From the NCBI GenBank assembly GCA_941918925.1, contig OW799234.1, forward strand, positions 10,755,001-10,819,000: 64,000 nt of DNA, written 5' to 3'. The DNA comes from Phyto melanocephala (taxonomy: Eukaryota > Arthropoda > Insecta > Diptera > Rhinophoridae). Positions 1 through 11,191 of the stretch are shown piece after piece; positions within the stretch are counted from its first letter, which is position 1, and each line of letters opens with the position of its first letter. The position numbers and the translations under genes are program-made. A model generated the notes under the pieces. That model was given only the letters and a program-made list of their open reading frames with translations. It was not told the origin of the DNA and did not search any database.

Positions 1-2
1 TG

Positions 3-3000
3 GACTCTGGTGCTTCAATATCAATTATTAATTTAAACACGTTTGAACTATTAAATAAGCCAAAATTATCAGAAACAAAAAGAAAATTATACGGGTTTGG
101 CAGAAAAATAATACCAGTGCTAGGTGAATTACAAATAAAAATGAAGTGTGGCAGTTATGAAAAAGAAGTGGTTTTAATTGTGGTAAACACCAATGCGGGT
201 GATAACTTGTTTGGCTATGACTTATTTAAAACATTTGGTTTTCACATTAAACAAATAAATACGGTTTCAGACAAAGATAATATTCGTGTAAAGGAAATAT
301 ATGAAAAATTTCGTGATGTTTTTGGCCCGTCTCTCGGTACGGTAAAAAACTTTAAAGCAAGTGTACGTCTTAACCCAAATGCTCAACCAAAATTTTTTAG
401 AAGTCGACCAATTCCGTTCGCGCAAATGCCTCAATTTAAAACAGAAATAAAAAGGCTAGTCGAACAAAAAATAATTATTCCGGTAAAATTTAGTAAATGG
501 GCTTCTCCTATTGTGTTAGCAAAAAAACCGAATAATTCTATTCGTATATGCGGGGATTTTAAAGTAGCTGTTAATTCGCAAATTGACATAGAACAATACC
601 CGCTTCCTACTCGTGAAAGTTTATTTCATACAATTCGTAATGGTAAATATTTTTCAAAAATCGACTTGAAGGATGCTTATCTTCAAATGAAGCTGGACGA
701 TACGTCGAAGGAAATAATGGTAATTAATACGCCTCTAGGACTTTTTCAATACCAACGCTTACCCTATGGCATAGCTAGCGCCCCTGCTATTTTTCAAAAT
801 TATATCGAGCAACTTCTTTACGGCATAGAAGGATGTGCAAATTACTTAGACGATATTATAATATCAGCGTCAAGTTTGACGGAACATTTCCAGCGACTAG
901 AAAAAGTACTTTCAGTTTTACTATCAAATGGTATACGTTGCAAACAAGAAAAGTGTATGTTTTTACAACAAGAAATTACATACTTAGGCAGAAAAATTAG
1001 TTCAGAAGGTATATTACCAGATGAATCCGGTATAATAGCAGTAAAAAATTTGAAGCCACCAAAAGATATTAAAGAACTGGAAGCTTTCATGGGCAAGGTC
1101 AACTATTATCACAACTTTATACCAAAATTTTCAACTATTGCAGCTCCTATCAATATGCTACGCAGGAAAAACTTTCCTTTTCGTTGGAAAGAGAGTCAAC
1201 AAAACTCGTTCGAACAACTTAAATCGCACATAGTCAACGCAACGCAGCTTTCACATTTCCAGGACAATTTGCCGCTTATTTTGTCTACCGACGCATCTCC
1301 TGTCGGAATAGGTGCTGTCCTCTCACATCAGTATCCAGATGGATCTGAAAGACCGATCGCTTTTGCCTCTAAAACACTGGACAAACATCAAATAAACTAC
1401 AGCCAAATTGAAAAGGAGGCTCTTTCAATTATTTTTGGTGTTAAACGTTTCCACCAGTTCCTGTATGGTCGCAAGTTTATCCTTTTCACTGACCACAAAC
1501 CACTGGTAAGCATTTTAAACCCCAATAAACACCTTCCTACTATGACTGCACATCGTATTCAACGCTGGGCTATAACGCTCATGGCATATCAATTTGAGGT
1601 AAAATATAAAAATACTGCACAGCATGGTAATGCGGATGCATTATCACGTCTGCCTATTGGAACCGACGAACGTTTTGATAGGGAGGAGGACTCATGCTTC
1701 CTAATTTCTTTTGAAGATTTTCCTATAAAATTGGACATTAGCAAAGAAGCAAAATTTGACAAAACCTTACGCGCCGTTTATTATTTCGTGAAAAATGGGT
1801 GGCCGGACCGACTTAGTCAAGAACAATTGAACCTTGAACCATTTTTTAACCGTAGACGCAATTTATCTGTTCACAACAACCTGCTTTGTCTGGAAACAGA
1901 CTTTATTCGTGTCATTATACCAGATGCTTTAAAAAATCAAATGCTGAAAATGTTGCATGATGGGCACTGGGGTGTTGTTAAAATGAAACAACTTGCTAGG
2001 CAATATATTTGGTGGAACAAAATCGATGCTGATATCACTAAAATAGCTTCTGATTGCGAAATATGTAAAGTTCAGAATCAATCGCCCCCTCGAGAATACG
2101 AAAGTTGGCCGAAGCCATCCAAGCCTTGGGACAGAGTACATATTGATTTCGCTGGACCTATATTCAATTCCATGTGGCTCATATGCGTTGATGCATTCTC
2201 ACAGTTTCCATATGTTACATCAATTAAAAAAACAACAACAGAAGATACTATTTCTGCCTTATCTGCAGTTTTTTCAATCGAGGGCATACCAGCTACAATT
2301 GTTAGCGACAACGGCCCTCAGCTAAGTTCTGAAAAATTCGAACAATTTTGTACAAAACTTGGTATTCGTCACATTAAAACTACGCCATTCCACCCAGCCT
2401 CTAATGGTTTGGCTGAACGTTTTGTTAGAACTTTCAAAACTTCTGTTCGGAAAAACATCGAAGACAACATGTCAATCAAAGATGCTGTCCGTAAATTTCT
2501 TTCAACTTACCGGTTTATGCCAAACGCTGAAGGTAAATCCCCTGCAGAACTTTTACGAGGTAGACCTATTCGAACAATCTGGTCACAGTTTTTAGAGTCT
2601 TCTAAAAAATTTCAACAACATTCCACAAATCAAACAAAATATCAAATCAACGATACCGTTTTCATAAAAAATTTTGGCAAGGGGAAGAAGTGGCTACCAG
2701 GGGTTGTTCAAAGCAAAACTGGAAAAGTAATTTTCATTATAAAAACAGATAAAGGAATTTGCAGGCGGCATGTCAACCAGATAAAACCTCGTAATTGTCC
2801 AATCATCGAGCCAAATCATTTGAGTGCAAATGAAGCAGAACTACAATCGCCAACTTTAAATTCGCCACTGTCCACGTCACAACCACCAACGCCTCAACCA
2901 ACTCTTAAAACAACCTCACCAGGAATGACTTCATCTCAGCAGGAAGCCGATCCTAATAAACAGAATTTTCAAGTCCGCAGAACAGCGAGAAATCGTAGAG

Positions 3001-3041
3001 AAGTGTCGCGCTACCAGCCAGATGACTTCAGGAAACATTAA
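3..3041 (+). CDS. Ty3/gypsy retrotransposon pol (protease-RT-RNase H-integrase), 5' end outside window
   Basis: The frame is open from the window edge to a TAA at 3039-3041. It starts with the aspartic protease motif DSGAS at 3-17, so the real start lies upstream; the first ATG-like codon inside is not the start. Reverse transcriptase follows, with IDLKDAYLQ near 660 and the catalytic YLDD box at 843-854. RNase H comes next (STDASPVGIGAV near 1287). The integrase has an HHCC zinc finger (HDGHWG near 1954, then CEICK) and the D, D, E catalytic set in HIDFAGP, VSDNGPQ and SNGLAER (2142-2420). A basic tail ends RYQPDDFRKH. It makes the cDNA and inserts it into the genome. No stop or frameshift breaks about 1010 codons, so this copy is young or was recently active. 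The integrase wording and the short purine tract resemble the Mag lineage, which is an inference from memory. Confidence 0.95.
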   Translation, partial: DSGASISIINLNTFELLNKPKLSETKRKLYGFGRKIIPVLGELQIKMKCGSYEKEVVLIVVNTNAGDNLFGYDLFKTFGFHIKQINTVSDKDNIRVKEIYEKFRDVFGPSLGTVKNFKASVRLNPNAQPKFFRSRPIPFAQMPQFKTEIKRLVEQKIIIPVKFSKWASPIVLAKKPNNSIRICGDFKVAVNSQIDIEQYPLPTRESLFHTIRNGKYFSKIDLKDAYLQMKLDDTSKEIMVINTPLGLFQYQRLPYGIASAPAIFQNYIEQLLYGIEGCANYLDDIIISASSLTEHFQRLEKVLSVLLSNGIRCKQEKCMFLQQEITYLGRKISSEGILPDESGIIAVKNLKPPKDIKELEAFMGKVNYYHNFIPKFSTIAAPINMLRRKNFPFRWKESQQNSFEQLKSHIVNATQLSHFQDNLPLILSTDASPVGIGAVLSHQYPDGSERPIAFASKTLDKHQINYSQIEKEALSIIFGVKRFHQFLYGRKFILFTDHKPLVSILNPNKHLPTMTAHRIQRWAITLMAYQFEVKYKNTAQHGNADALSRLPIGTDERFDREEDSCFLISFEDFPIKLDISKEAKFDKTLRAVYYFVKNGWPDRLSQEQLNLEPFFNRRRNLSVHNNLLCLETDFIRVIIPDALKNQMLKMLHDGHWGVVKMKQLARQYIWWNKIDADITKIASDCEICKVQNQSPPREYESWPKPSKPWDRVHIDFAGPIFNSMWLICVDAFSQFPYVTSIKKTTTEDTISALSAVFSIEGIPATIVSDNGPQLSSEKFEQFCTKLGIRHIKTTPFHPASNGLAERFVRTFKTSVRKNIEDNMSIKDAVRKFLSTYRFMPNAEGKSPAELLRGRPIRTIWSQFLESSKKFQQHSTNQTKYQINDTVFIKNFGKGKKWLPGVVQSKTGKVIFIIKTDKGICRRHVNQIKPRNCPIIEPNHLSANEAELQSPTLNSPLSTSQPPTPQPTLKTTSPGMTSSQQEADPNKQNFQVRRTARNRREVSRYQPDDFRKH

Positions 3042-3190
3042 ACAACATAAGGATAATTAAAATTTATTAATTAATTGAAGTAGTAGTAGTTATAACCCTA
3101 AATTAAATTTGAACTAGAAAAAAAAAAAATTTAAAAAAAAAAAAAAATATGAGGATGAATTAATGAATTAATGTATACTATGTAGTCGAA

Positions 3191-3405
3191 ATTTTGGGGT
3201 GGAGTAATGTAATATATTTCATAACTAATTATAAAAATATTACTTAAAAATCCTAAAATTATTAATCCTAAAATTTACAACACTTAAAATTGATAATCTT
3301 AATTGAAACACTGTAAATACGAGTAATAAGAATAAATTGCAAGAGACGCCAGTTTCTTACCAGCCATTAACGCGTGCGTTTCATTTTCGAGAGACATACA
3401 TAACA
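3191..3405 (+). repeat. Polypurine tract and probable 3' LTR of the gypsy element
   Basis: A G-rich purine stretch (ggggtggag, 3196-3204) lies about 150 bp after the pol stop. It is followed by a TG start at 3208 and an AT-rich segment that could end at TACA (3400) or TAACA (3405). This is the expected place and form of a short 3' LTR of about 195 bp. The 5' LTR is outside the window, so the limits cannot be confirmed here. The 3042-3190 stretch before it is A-rich untranslated sequence. Confidence 0.5.
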
Positions 3406-3419
3406 TAATCGATTATAAA

Positions 3420-4004
3420 GTGCGTGAGCAAATAGATGTGAACTCCCTTTTAATGCTTAAGTGGGTTCTAAAGCTTAATGGGTGTTTTTATACAAATGAG
3501 ATGACGCTGATGTGGGTTAACAGACACGTAGGCATAGCCAGAAATGAAGTTGCTGGCGAAATCGCTAAGAGGGGATTTCAGCAACATTCTATAGACCAGA
3601 ACCTATAGTTGCTCTGGGTGATGGGGTAGTATGGGCTAAGGTCTTTCAATGACTTTACTCTATAAACTTGCAAAGGTGGATGGAGGAATCATATAAAAAC
3701 AGGTTCGTAGGGTGTTTAAGCAACCTCTTCGCATGGGTGCGGTAAAGGTACTCGGTTTAATCGGATTAAACAATTAACTGGATAATTGCGTTGGTTATAG
3801 GATATGGAAACTTTAAATACCATTTGAAGAGAATATAAATCGAGGGTGTTGATAAGTATTTGTAGAATGTGCTTGGAGGATGCTGAGACGACACCGCAAG
3901 TATTAAGAAAATATCCGGCTCTGGCAAGTGGAAGATTGAGGATCACAGGCAAGTACACATTAAATGCAGAAGCTATAGGGCTTTTGGCGATACTGGCGAC
4001 TTAA
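3420..4004 (+). pseudogene. LINE ORF2 C-terminus relic (RNase H and zinc-knuckle tail)
   Basis: The first part reads MTLMWVNRHVGIARNEVAGE, matching the RNase H end of I-type non-LTR retrotransposons, where the family has W-P-G-H-x-G-I-x-G-N-E-x-A-D. Here the catalytic D is G and the P-G is N-R. After frame changes, the segment 3850-4004 reads CRMCLEDAETTPQVLRKYP and then ITGKYTLNAEAIGLL. This is the cysteine-rich tail and final helix seen after RNase H in such elements. Stops and frameshifts separate the parts, so it is dead. It stands directly after the gypsy 3' end. Confidence 0.7.
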
Positions 4005-4522
4005 AAGGACTGTGTGATGATGATTGTTGACAATTACCAGTCGGCAGTATAAAATCGTCTAGAGCAAACTCTGATTATAGCCCGATTATGAAGAAGGGGA
4101 ACAGTAGTCTCAAAATCACTAAGGAGCCCAACACATGTTTTCATTAAGTCGATTTTTTAACAGCTTTATGTCATAATATAGCGCCATCCTCTTAACAAAT
4201 TAGCTTTTCAGTAACGATTTTCATCCAATTGGAACCTTGAATGAATATAATTCATAACTCTTATGTTGCTGGGCGTTATCGGCAACATTCTCATTTTTAA
4301 ATAAAAAGGAAAAGACCAAGTTTTTTGTGAATTTTGTGAATTTTACTTATTGCCAGTTCACTAATTTTTCTTTTCGAAATGCAAATTGAACCAAAACGAA
4401 GTATAAAGATTTTCTTTTGTAGCAAAAAATGATCGTTTGGCTTAAGCTTCTTTCTCTAGATCTTATAAGATCATTGAAAGAAATCTATAACGTTCTATAA
4501 CGTGGTTGAATACAGTTGCAGT
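4005..4522. other. No feature seen
   Basis: This is AT-rich sequence between the LINE relic and the SINE. I see no coding potential, repeat unit or RNA fold here. Confidence 0.5.
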
Positions 4523-4747
4523 GGTGCCCCGGTGGACTAGTCAAAAGTGTGCTGGTCTGCTAGCTTCGGGGTTGCGGGTTCGATTCCCGCCAGAGACTCT
4601 GGACTGGTCTGCTGCTCTATCTCTTCTATTCACTTTCTATTCTAACTATTCTTTTCATATGGAGCGCACAACATGCTAATTAGGTATAAGTGTATAACTG
4701 TCGTGGGTTTGGACTTTAAGTGCCCCTCCTTTTCAACCTAACCTAAC
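4523..4747 (+). mobile_element. tRNA-headed SINE, copy A (LINE-type tail)
   Basis: The head reads gtgccccggtggactag, then a perfect B box (ggttcgattcc, 4578-4588) typical of RNA polymerase III promoters. A pyrimidine-rich middle follows. The last ~85 bp, from gagcgcacaa to caacctaacctaa, match the 3' end of the LINE at 36007-36677 almost base for base, including the run ataagtgtata and the end ccctccttttcaacctaa. A SINE sharing its tail with a LINE is expected if the LINE's reverse transcriptase copies it. Related heads are at 13763, 24775, 26318 and 27743. Confidence 0.8.
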
Positions 4748-5389
4748 AGGTTCTTAAAACTGGTTATTCGGGACCCATTCAATACTACGTTCTAAAAAAA
4801 CATGTGTTTACCCAGTGGGAACTACATATATGGCTACTTTACGGATGCGTATTACTTAGTAATAAGTACTTTCCGGATGCGTATTAGTAGCATCTGTAGA
4901 GCGAAAACAATCCACAGTTAAATAAATAAGTCTCTTGTATGAATCATTATGTCAACTATAAAATAAATGAAATGCAGGGTAACACCTCCTAACTGAATCA
5001 TATTTTTTTTAAAATAATTTTTTACAATTTATAAGCATTAGAAGAGCAAACTGGTCTTAAATAATCATAAAGTTGTCAGGTTTGAAAATGTTATGACTAT
5101 TTTATCTCTGCCCTTGAAATAATCACCCGTTTTGCAACCACAAACAACTAGGGGTGTATGTGTTTTATAGAGTTTTGGTCTGTACAGTTGTAACTGTATT
5201 AGTGTTTAATAATATTGTAAAATTTACAATACATTAACATTTTGTTAGCCGAATTTTAACATCCCACCCCCTCAAGAAATATATTTTAAGTTTGTCATTA
5301 ATCTTGTATCCTTTTAAAATGTTTGTTTTAACGATTGACCCAAATGCTGTGACCGCTTGCAACTTTCGAAATAGTTTTAGTCGAGAAAT
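4748..5389. other. No clear feature
   Basis: AT-rich sequence. The right part (about 5240-5389) may be the damaged 5' end of the following mariner relic, but I could not match its terminal repeat. Confidence 0.4.
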
Positions 5390-6770
5390 AGCATCTAATG
5401 TGTCAACCATTTAAAGATTGTTTAAAGAAATGGAAGAAACTTGGTCTGTTGTAGACTGTAAAACTTCTGTATTGCCAAAAACAGTAATTCGGCATCGTTT
5501 TGAACAACCTCTAATTTCACGAGGCACTACGCAGAGAATTTAAATAAAAGTCATCCATTTCCATGCGTACAAAATTCAGCTTAATCAGGAGCTTAAACTA
5601 GGAGACCACAGAAAATGCTGGCAATTCGATCAATGGGTAATATAAAGCAAAGTAGAGTCAATGCCAATTTTTCGAAAAAAGTTGTCTTCTCCGATGAAGC
5701 TTATTTCCATCTGAATGGCTGCGTAAATACACGAGATTGAAAATATCCCTGTGTAATTCACTATAAACAAATGCATCCAAAATGAGCATCTATTTGTTGC
5801 GAATTTTGGTCAGGTCCCAGCAAAAATTTATTTTGTACCGTTAAGCAGTAAAAAAAAATCATGCCTTCTTATAGCGCTATATTAGAGCGCATTCGAGTGT
5901 GCTATAAATGGAAGTATGAAATTTCTATTAAATATATTTTTTGGAAAATAACTTACTGCAACTTCTCTCGCTTACGAGGATGCAGGAATGTAAGCGAATG
6001 ATTACCTCTCTTAACTGTAGTTCTTAAAAATACATAAAAGAGACATGATATTACTGCATTAACCATGTGTGAAAATAGCAAATAATTAGAGCATCAAATA
6101 ACCCTATCAAGTGGGACATCTCATATAAAAATCATGCCTTCCTGAAGCAGGTTGGGAAAAGTGAGAACATTTATCTCTCCCTTACAAACCTGCTTCCGGG
6201 TATGCAGTAATTTTTGCTGGGGTGGCATGACTGAGCCTTAATTTCTTGAAAATGAGGTCAACATTGCAGTAATTGTGAAAAGCATTCATTACAAGAAGCA
6301 TGATAACGAAGTTATTGTGGTCCCAAATGGACGGCACGGATTTAAACTGTGCAACCCGACACAGCGTGCATTAAACAATCCATTTATGGCAGCAAAAACT
6401 TCTAGAACAAATTATCTCAAGAAATTCTGATCTCAAATGGCCACTAAGATGATGCGCTTTAATGCCGCGAGATTTTTTTAGGTGAAAATCTTGTGAAACC
6501 TTGAATTTATGCCAAAAAAAATTCCTGAGCCTGAATCCAAGATGCAACGCGTCATCGGTGAGATAGAGTCACATCTCTGTGAAAAATTCTTAAAGAGAGT
6601 GTTGTTCTGTCAGCAGAGCTCTAGGGGCTATTTGACTGATGTTCTATTCCATTTGGAATCACAACTTGTCTTGTTCACAATCCACTGAGAAATTGCAATC
6701 GTTTGACAAAATACTTGTTTTTATTTTAAAATAGAAAATTGCATTCTTACTGAGACACTCTTTATTGTTA
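5390..6770 (+). pseudogene. Mariner-like transposase relic 1, split by a nested TIR element
   Basis: Broken frames resemble mariner-like transposases. HFHAYKIQLNQELKLGDH (5550-5620) matches the linker after the DNA-binding helices. VVFSDEAYFHLNGCVN (5680-5720) holds the first catalytic aspartate, with the family's SDEAHF reading. The frame then meets the insertion at 5816-6221 and picks up with a dispersed, stop-ridden C-terminal half. The right end, gcattcttactgagacactc (6741-6760), is shared with the relic ending near 58940, so it is a terminal sequence of this subfamily. No functional protein remains. Confidence 0.7.
5816..6221. mobile_element. 406-bp non-autonomous TIR element inside mariner relic 1
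   Basis: The ends are perfect 13-bp inverted repeats: CCCAGCAAAAATT at 5816-5828 and its complement at 6209-6221. Inside are a second inverted pair around aagcaggtt/aacctgctt (about 6145-6197) and no coding frame. It interrupts the transposase just after the conserved segment near 5800, so it arrived later than the mariner. The superfamily is not clear from the ends, and I could not read a convincing target duplication. Confidence 0.65.
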
Positions 6771-6771
6771 A

Positions 6772-7495
6772 CTAGCCAAACCCGGCGCCCGTTGCCACGC
6801 CCCTTAATGAATCAAAATGCATTCTGAATTTTAATTGAATTTCAAGTGCAAAAACCTAAATATTATAATTTTTTATGGGCGTGGAATTGCCCACTTTTCT
6901 AATCACGAAATTGTAAAGTCATAACAGCTTAATATGTGTGCAAAGGTTCAGAAAAATCGGACCAGTGCAAGTACCTCAAAATTATAATTGTTTTTATGGG
7001 CGTGGCCCTGCCCACTTTTCTAATCACGAAATTATTAAGTCATGACAGCTCAATATGTGTGTTTCAAAGTTTCAGAAAAATCGGTCTGGTGCAAGTACCT
7101 CAAAATGATAACCTTTTTTTATGGGCGTGGCCCTGCCCACTTTTCTAATCACGAAATTATATGGTTATAACAGCTTAGTATGTGTGCAAAGTTTCAGAAA
7201 AATTGGTCCAGTGCAAGTACCTCAAAATTAAAACTTTTTTAGGGGCGTGGCCCCGCCCACTTTTCTTATCACGAAATTATTAAGTCATGACAGCTCGATA
7301 TGTGTGCAAAGTTTCAGAAAAATCGGTCAAGTGCAAGTAGCTAAAACGCATTTTTATGGGCGTGGCCCCGCCCACTTTTTTCCATCCATAAACACTCCCT
7401 GGTATGTGTACAACAACTTACCAAAGTTTGAGCCCGATCGGTTTTACAGTTTCGGACTCTATAGCTAACACACACACACACACAGAGTTTCACTT
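6772..7495 (-). mobile_element. Helitron-like element with ~122-bp internal tandem repeats, copy 1
   Basis: Read on the minus strand it starts near gtgaaactctgtgtg, has a CA/TG microsatellite and a block containing accgatcgg. About 4.5 units of 120-125 bp follow, each with a gggcgtgg box, a short stretch atcacgaaatt, and aaagtttcagaaaaat. It ends in ccgggtttggCTAG followed by T. Copy 2 at 48346-48948 has the same order and the same CTAG|T end. Helitrons end in CTRR before T and make no target duplication, which fits. The short open frames across the units are repeats, not genes. Confidence 0.6.
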
Positions 7496-8709
7496 TTATA
7501 TATATAGATTATTTGTCATAATTTGGTATTGAAAACTAGTGAAATTTGTTTAACGCAAGTAAATAATGCATAAAGTCAATAAAATATTTAAAAATTTCTT
7601 TTTTAAACCTCCAATCACGAACAAGGAAACTAAAATTAAAAAAGTGTAAATAATTTTATTCTGGTTTAAGTGCATTTTCTAATTTCTAAACTTCCTAAAA
7701 TATTTTTAATTCAATTGCCAATCGAAGGATGGATATAGAAGACATAGGAAAAATGAAAAAAGACATGAAGAAAATTTAATTTAAAAATTGCATTAAATTG
7801 AAATATAAACAGTAGTTTCAAATTACATTTAGGTACTTATCCCAATAAAGAGTGCTGATGAACGAAACCGTAGCTGATTTCGAAAATGCATTGCACTCGG
7901 CTAATATCGTAATATTTTTCCAATATTCTTAAATGCTTACAATTTAATTTAGAAAATGTTTTAGGAAGTTTAATAATAAGAAAATGAACTTAAGCCAAAA
8001 TAAAATGATTTACAATGAATTTAAATACCAAAAGTTCGAATAAATATTAATTTAAAAAGTTTGTTTGATACGGCGGCCACCCCTATTTTGAAAGGTTAGT
8101 GTTGCAACTCTGCATGGGTTGCTGGCATAAAACACTGGTCACAGCTGTACATAGAACTGTTAGTGGTTCTCCTTACGTTTACTTATAAATTAGCTTTTTA
8201 TGTTGTTATTACACTTTATATTATTCTTCTTAAAATTTTTTATTATTGTTTATTTTCAGCTTCCGGTTGGCAAAGGAAATTGCTGTAAGGCGAATTTTGT
8301 TTCTTTTATACTAAACAACAACAATACGAGTTTATAGATGTATTGGGGTTAATAAAACATTTTTGCAAATCCCCTTAAAAAAAAAACAAAAAAAGAAATA
8401 AATAAATTCTAATTTATTTAAATATTTTCTATAAGCCACAAACAAAGACGTCTTAATCACACACTGCAAAATGCGGGCTTTGCCTCGTCATCATAATGAT
8501 TACCAAGGGGAAGAATAAATAATCAAATTATTTTTTTTTATTACTAAGCCCTTAAAACGCTTTTAGCGTGGCACACATATATTCATACATACATAAACAT
8601 CGGTCATACTCACCCACCTACACATTGTAAATAAAAACGTGTGCTACTTTGTCCTTGCCGCGTTCAAATTAAGCTCCGCTAGATTTGTTGTCATTTTGAA
8701 ACGGTGATT
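7496..8709 (+). promoter_or_regulatory. 5' flank of the K2P channel gene (promoter not resolved)
   Basis: Low-complexity AT-rich DNA lies upstream of the first coding exon. I see no repeat or coding frame. The transcription start and any 5' untranslated exon should lie here or further left, but no convincing TATA-initiator pair could be picked. An in-frame stop (tag, 8680-8682) precedes the start codon, so this coding exon does not extend further left without splicing. Confidence 0.3.
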
Positions 8710-8935
8710 ATGAATAAAAAACCACCCTTGCCAATAACGGCATTTATTGGCGGCCCACAAACAAATGCTGGCTCTATAGCAGCAAATAATGGGAACAGTG
8801 CGAACAACGCCTCAATGTGTTTCTCGACGCCGGCGAAAAGTGACAAACAGCGTGATCATCATCAGGCGAATACGGGCAACACAGGTCTTTGTGGCTGCCA
8901 CAAGGCACCTAAATCACATTGCATATCGGCCACAG
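8710..8935 (+). CDS. K2P potassium channel, coding exon 1 (cytoplasmic N-terminus)
   Basis: The start is ATG at 8710, with A at -3 and an in-frame stop upstream at 8680. The exon codes for 75 residues plus one base: a hydrophilic N-terminus rich in Asn, Ala and Gly, ending with a Cys/His-rich stretch (LCGCHKAPKSHC). The donor is cacag|gtatgt (phase 1). The single leftover G joins GA of exon 2 to give Gly. The frame would stop six codons into the intron if unspliced. Codon use is less AT-biased than the surroundings, as expected of real coding DNA. Its function is assigned only through the downstream exons; this segment is not conserved in a way I recognise. Confidence 0.75.
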
Positions 8936-9121
8936 GTATGTTGTGCAGTTAGACACATAAAAAAAACATAGAACTCATACTCACACACTTTCGTTTTTAA
9001 ATTGAAAATAAATATGTTTGAGTAGTTGTGTTTTTGTTTTTGTTTGTGTGGATGTTTTAAAGTTTATTTAAATCGTTGAATTTACTTGACTTTTAATGAA
9101 ATTGGTTTTCATTTGTTTAAG

Positions 9122-9278
9122 GAGTTTTAATACTAGTACTTCTATACACCGCCATGGGTTCTATAATATTTGTAACGCTTGAAGGAGAACTCGACGATAC
9201 TAGTTCTCTAGAGACGGCGGTGGCGGCCTCCAAACCATATCCCCGCAGCGAGTTAGCTAATGCTGAAATCAGATCAAG
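9122..9278 (+). CDS. K2P potassium channel, coding exon 2 (first membrane helix and cap)
   Basis: The acceptor is tttgtttaag|ga and the donor atcaag|gtaagt (phase 2). The exon opens with the hydrophobic helix VLILVLLYTAMGSIIFV, followed by TLEGELDD, the way M1 of K2P channels runs into the extracellular cap (hydrophobic helix, then a Leu-Glu pair). The remaining residues (SSLETAVAASKPYPRSELA) begin the cap domain. Intron 1 upstream is only 186 bp. The channel would sit in the plasma membrane and pass background K+ current as a dimer; this is known of the family. Confidence 0.85.
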
Positions 9279-9348
9279 GTAAGTAACTGTATTTTGCTAA
9301 ATATATAAACAAAATAAATTAAAATTTCTTAACCGAAAATAAAAAGAA

Positions 9349-11191
9349 CAAATAAGAGTGCTATATTCGGCCTTGCCGAACCTTCTATACCCTTCACAAC
9401 GTGTAGTCATGCAATAACAATTGTTTGTATCACCATTCATCTCATATATAAAAACAACCCATTGAAAAATTATAAATTTACGTATTTATGTTAAAAAAAG
9501 AAATTAAAAAAAAAAAATAAAAAAAATAAAAAATAATAAAAATAATAAAAATATAAATAATAAATATAAAAAAATAAAAGAAAATTATAAAAAAATAATA
9601 AAAATATAAATAATAAATATAAAAGAAAATAAAAGCAAATTAAAAAAAAAAAATAAAAAAAAAATAAAAAACATAATAAAAATATAAATAATAAATATAA
9701 AAAATAAAAAATAAAAAAAAATAAAAAAGTAATAAAAATATAAATATAAAAAAATAAAAGAAAATAAAAAAACAAATATAAATATAAATAATAAATATAA
9801 AAGAAAATAAAAGAAAGTTAAAATAAATAAAAAAAAATATAAAAAAAAATAATAAAAATATAAATAATAAATATAAAAAATAATAAAAAAAATAATAAAA
9901 AAAATAATAAAAAAATAACAAAAAAATAATAAAAATATAAATAATAAATATCAAAAAAATAAAAGAAAATTAAAATTAAAAAAAAAAAATCAGAGAAGCA
10001 AAAATTAAAAAAAAAATTCAGAGAAACAAAAATTAAAAAAAAAAAATTAAAAAAAAATAAAAAAAATAAAAAAATAATAAAAATATAAATAATAAATATA
10101 AAAAAATAAAAAAAAAAATAATAAAAATATAAATAATAAATAAAAAAAAATATAAGAAAATAAAAAAAAATAAAAAAATAATAAATATATAAAAAATAAA
10201 AAAAAATAAAAAAAAAATAAAAATATAAATAATAAATATAAAAAAAATAAAATTAAATAAAAAACAAAATAATAAAAATATAAATAACAAATATAAAAAA
10301 AATAAAAGAAAATTAAAAAAAAATTAAAAAAAATAATAAAAATATAAATAATAAATATAAAAAAAAAATAAAAGAAATAATAAAAAAAAATAATAAAAAT
10401 ATAAATAATATATATAAAAAAATAAAAGAAAATTAAAATTAAAAAAAAAAATTCAGAGAAAGAAAAATAAAAAAAATTAAAAAAAAGAAATAAAAAAAAT
10501 AAAAATATAAATAATAAATATAAAAAAAAATAATAAAAATATAAATAATAAATAAAAAAAAATAAAAAAAAATTAAAAAAAATAAAAAAATAATAAAAAT
10601 ATAAATAATAAATATATAAAAAAAATAAAAATATAAAAAAAAATAATAGAAAATTTAAATTAAATAAAAAATTCAGAGAAACAATAATAAAAAAATAAAT
10701 TTAATAAAAAAAATTATAAAAATATAAATAATATATAAAATATAAAAACTAAAAATAACAAAAAATAAACTTAAAAAAAACTATAAAAACTTTGACTCAG
10801 CTGCGATTCGATGCCACGTTTGCTCTAACCAGTATACACGTTTGTATGTATTTATGTTGTTGTGTTAAAAAAAAAAACGAAGTGGTCGTGGGTTTTTGCT
10901 CATATCTCAGTTGTTTATGTACCGAAATGAATTTCAATACCGATCTACTCCCGAATATTTCTGATATTTTAATACCTCACCCGGGTCCAGGAGGCGATGT
11001 CGTGGGACTTTAAAAAGTTGATTTCAAAATACTCACGGACAGAAGGACAGACTGACAGAGTATAATCGACTCCCCTATTCATAAGCTTTCAGAAAATATA
11101 TAGTTTATGGGGTCGGAAATGAAAATTGTAAAAATTTCACACGGAATGTCAAACCTGTATATACCCTTTTACACTGTGTGAAGGGTATAAA
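9349..11191 (+). mobile_element. INE-1/DINE-1-like element, subfamily A, copy 1 (expanded core)
   Basis: The 5' block is aataagagtgctatattcgg with a ttcggc/gccgaa hairpin, then tatacccttcacaacgtg. The 3' block has tatggggtcggaaatgaaaa and a final hairpin in which tataccctt pairs with aagggtata around an actgtgtg loop. The 3' block resembles my recollection of the Drosophila DNAREP1/INE-1 end (a GGGTCGGAAA block, GTCCGTCTGTCC repeats and a GGGTATA stem). Those are Helentron-derived non-autonomous elements. This copy is 1.84 kb because its middle is a 1.3-kb A-rich repeat. The open frame at 10792-11013 recurs in copies 2 and 3 and is not a gene. Confidence 0.65.
9480..10790. repeat. A-rich minisatellite core of DINE copy 1
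   Basis: About 1.3 kb is built almost only of A and T. Recurring words are aataataaaaatataaat and aataaatataaaaaaataa, with occasional punctuation cagagaaac near 9992, 10019, 10453 and 10674. The spacing of the punctuation suggests nested higher-order units. Long frames on the minus strand consist of Phe, Ile, Leu and Tyr only and have no coding meaning. Confidence 0.85.

Noticed and set aside
6936..7468. Repeated frames with MGVALPTFLITKLLSHDSS
   Set aside because: Translations of the Helitron-like element's tandem units; the same words appear in copy 2 at 48614-48874.
9491..10290. Minus-strand frames of about 85-104 codons, hydrophobic like membrane proteins
   Set aside because: They are made only of Phe, Ile, Leu, Tyr and Lys from A/T repeats; composition artefact.
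10792..11013. Frame starting MTQLRFDATFALTSIHVC, with relatives at 17617-17940 and 27243-27440 (minus)
   Set aside because: It recurs because it lies in the conserved part of DINE-like copies; frames end differently and no domain is present.
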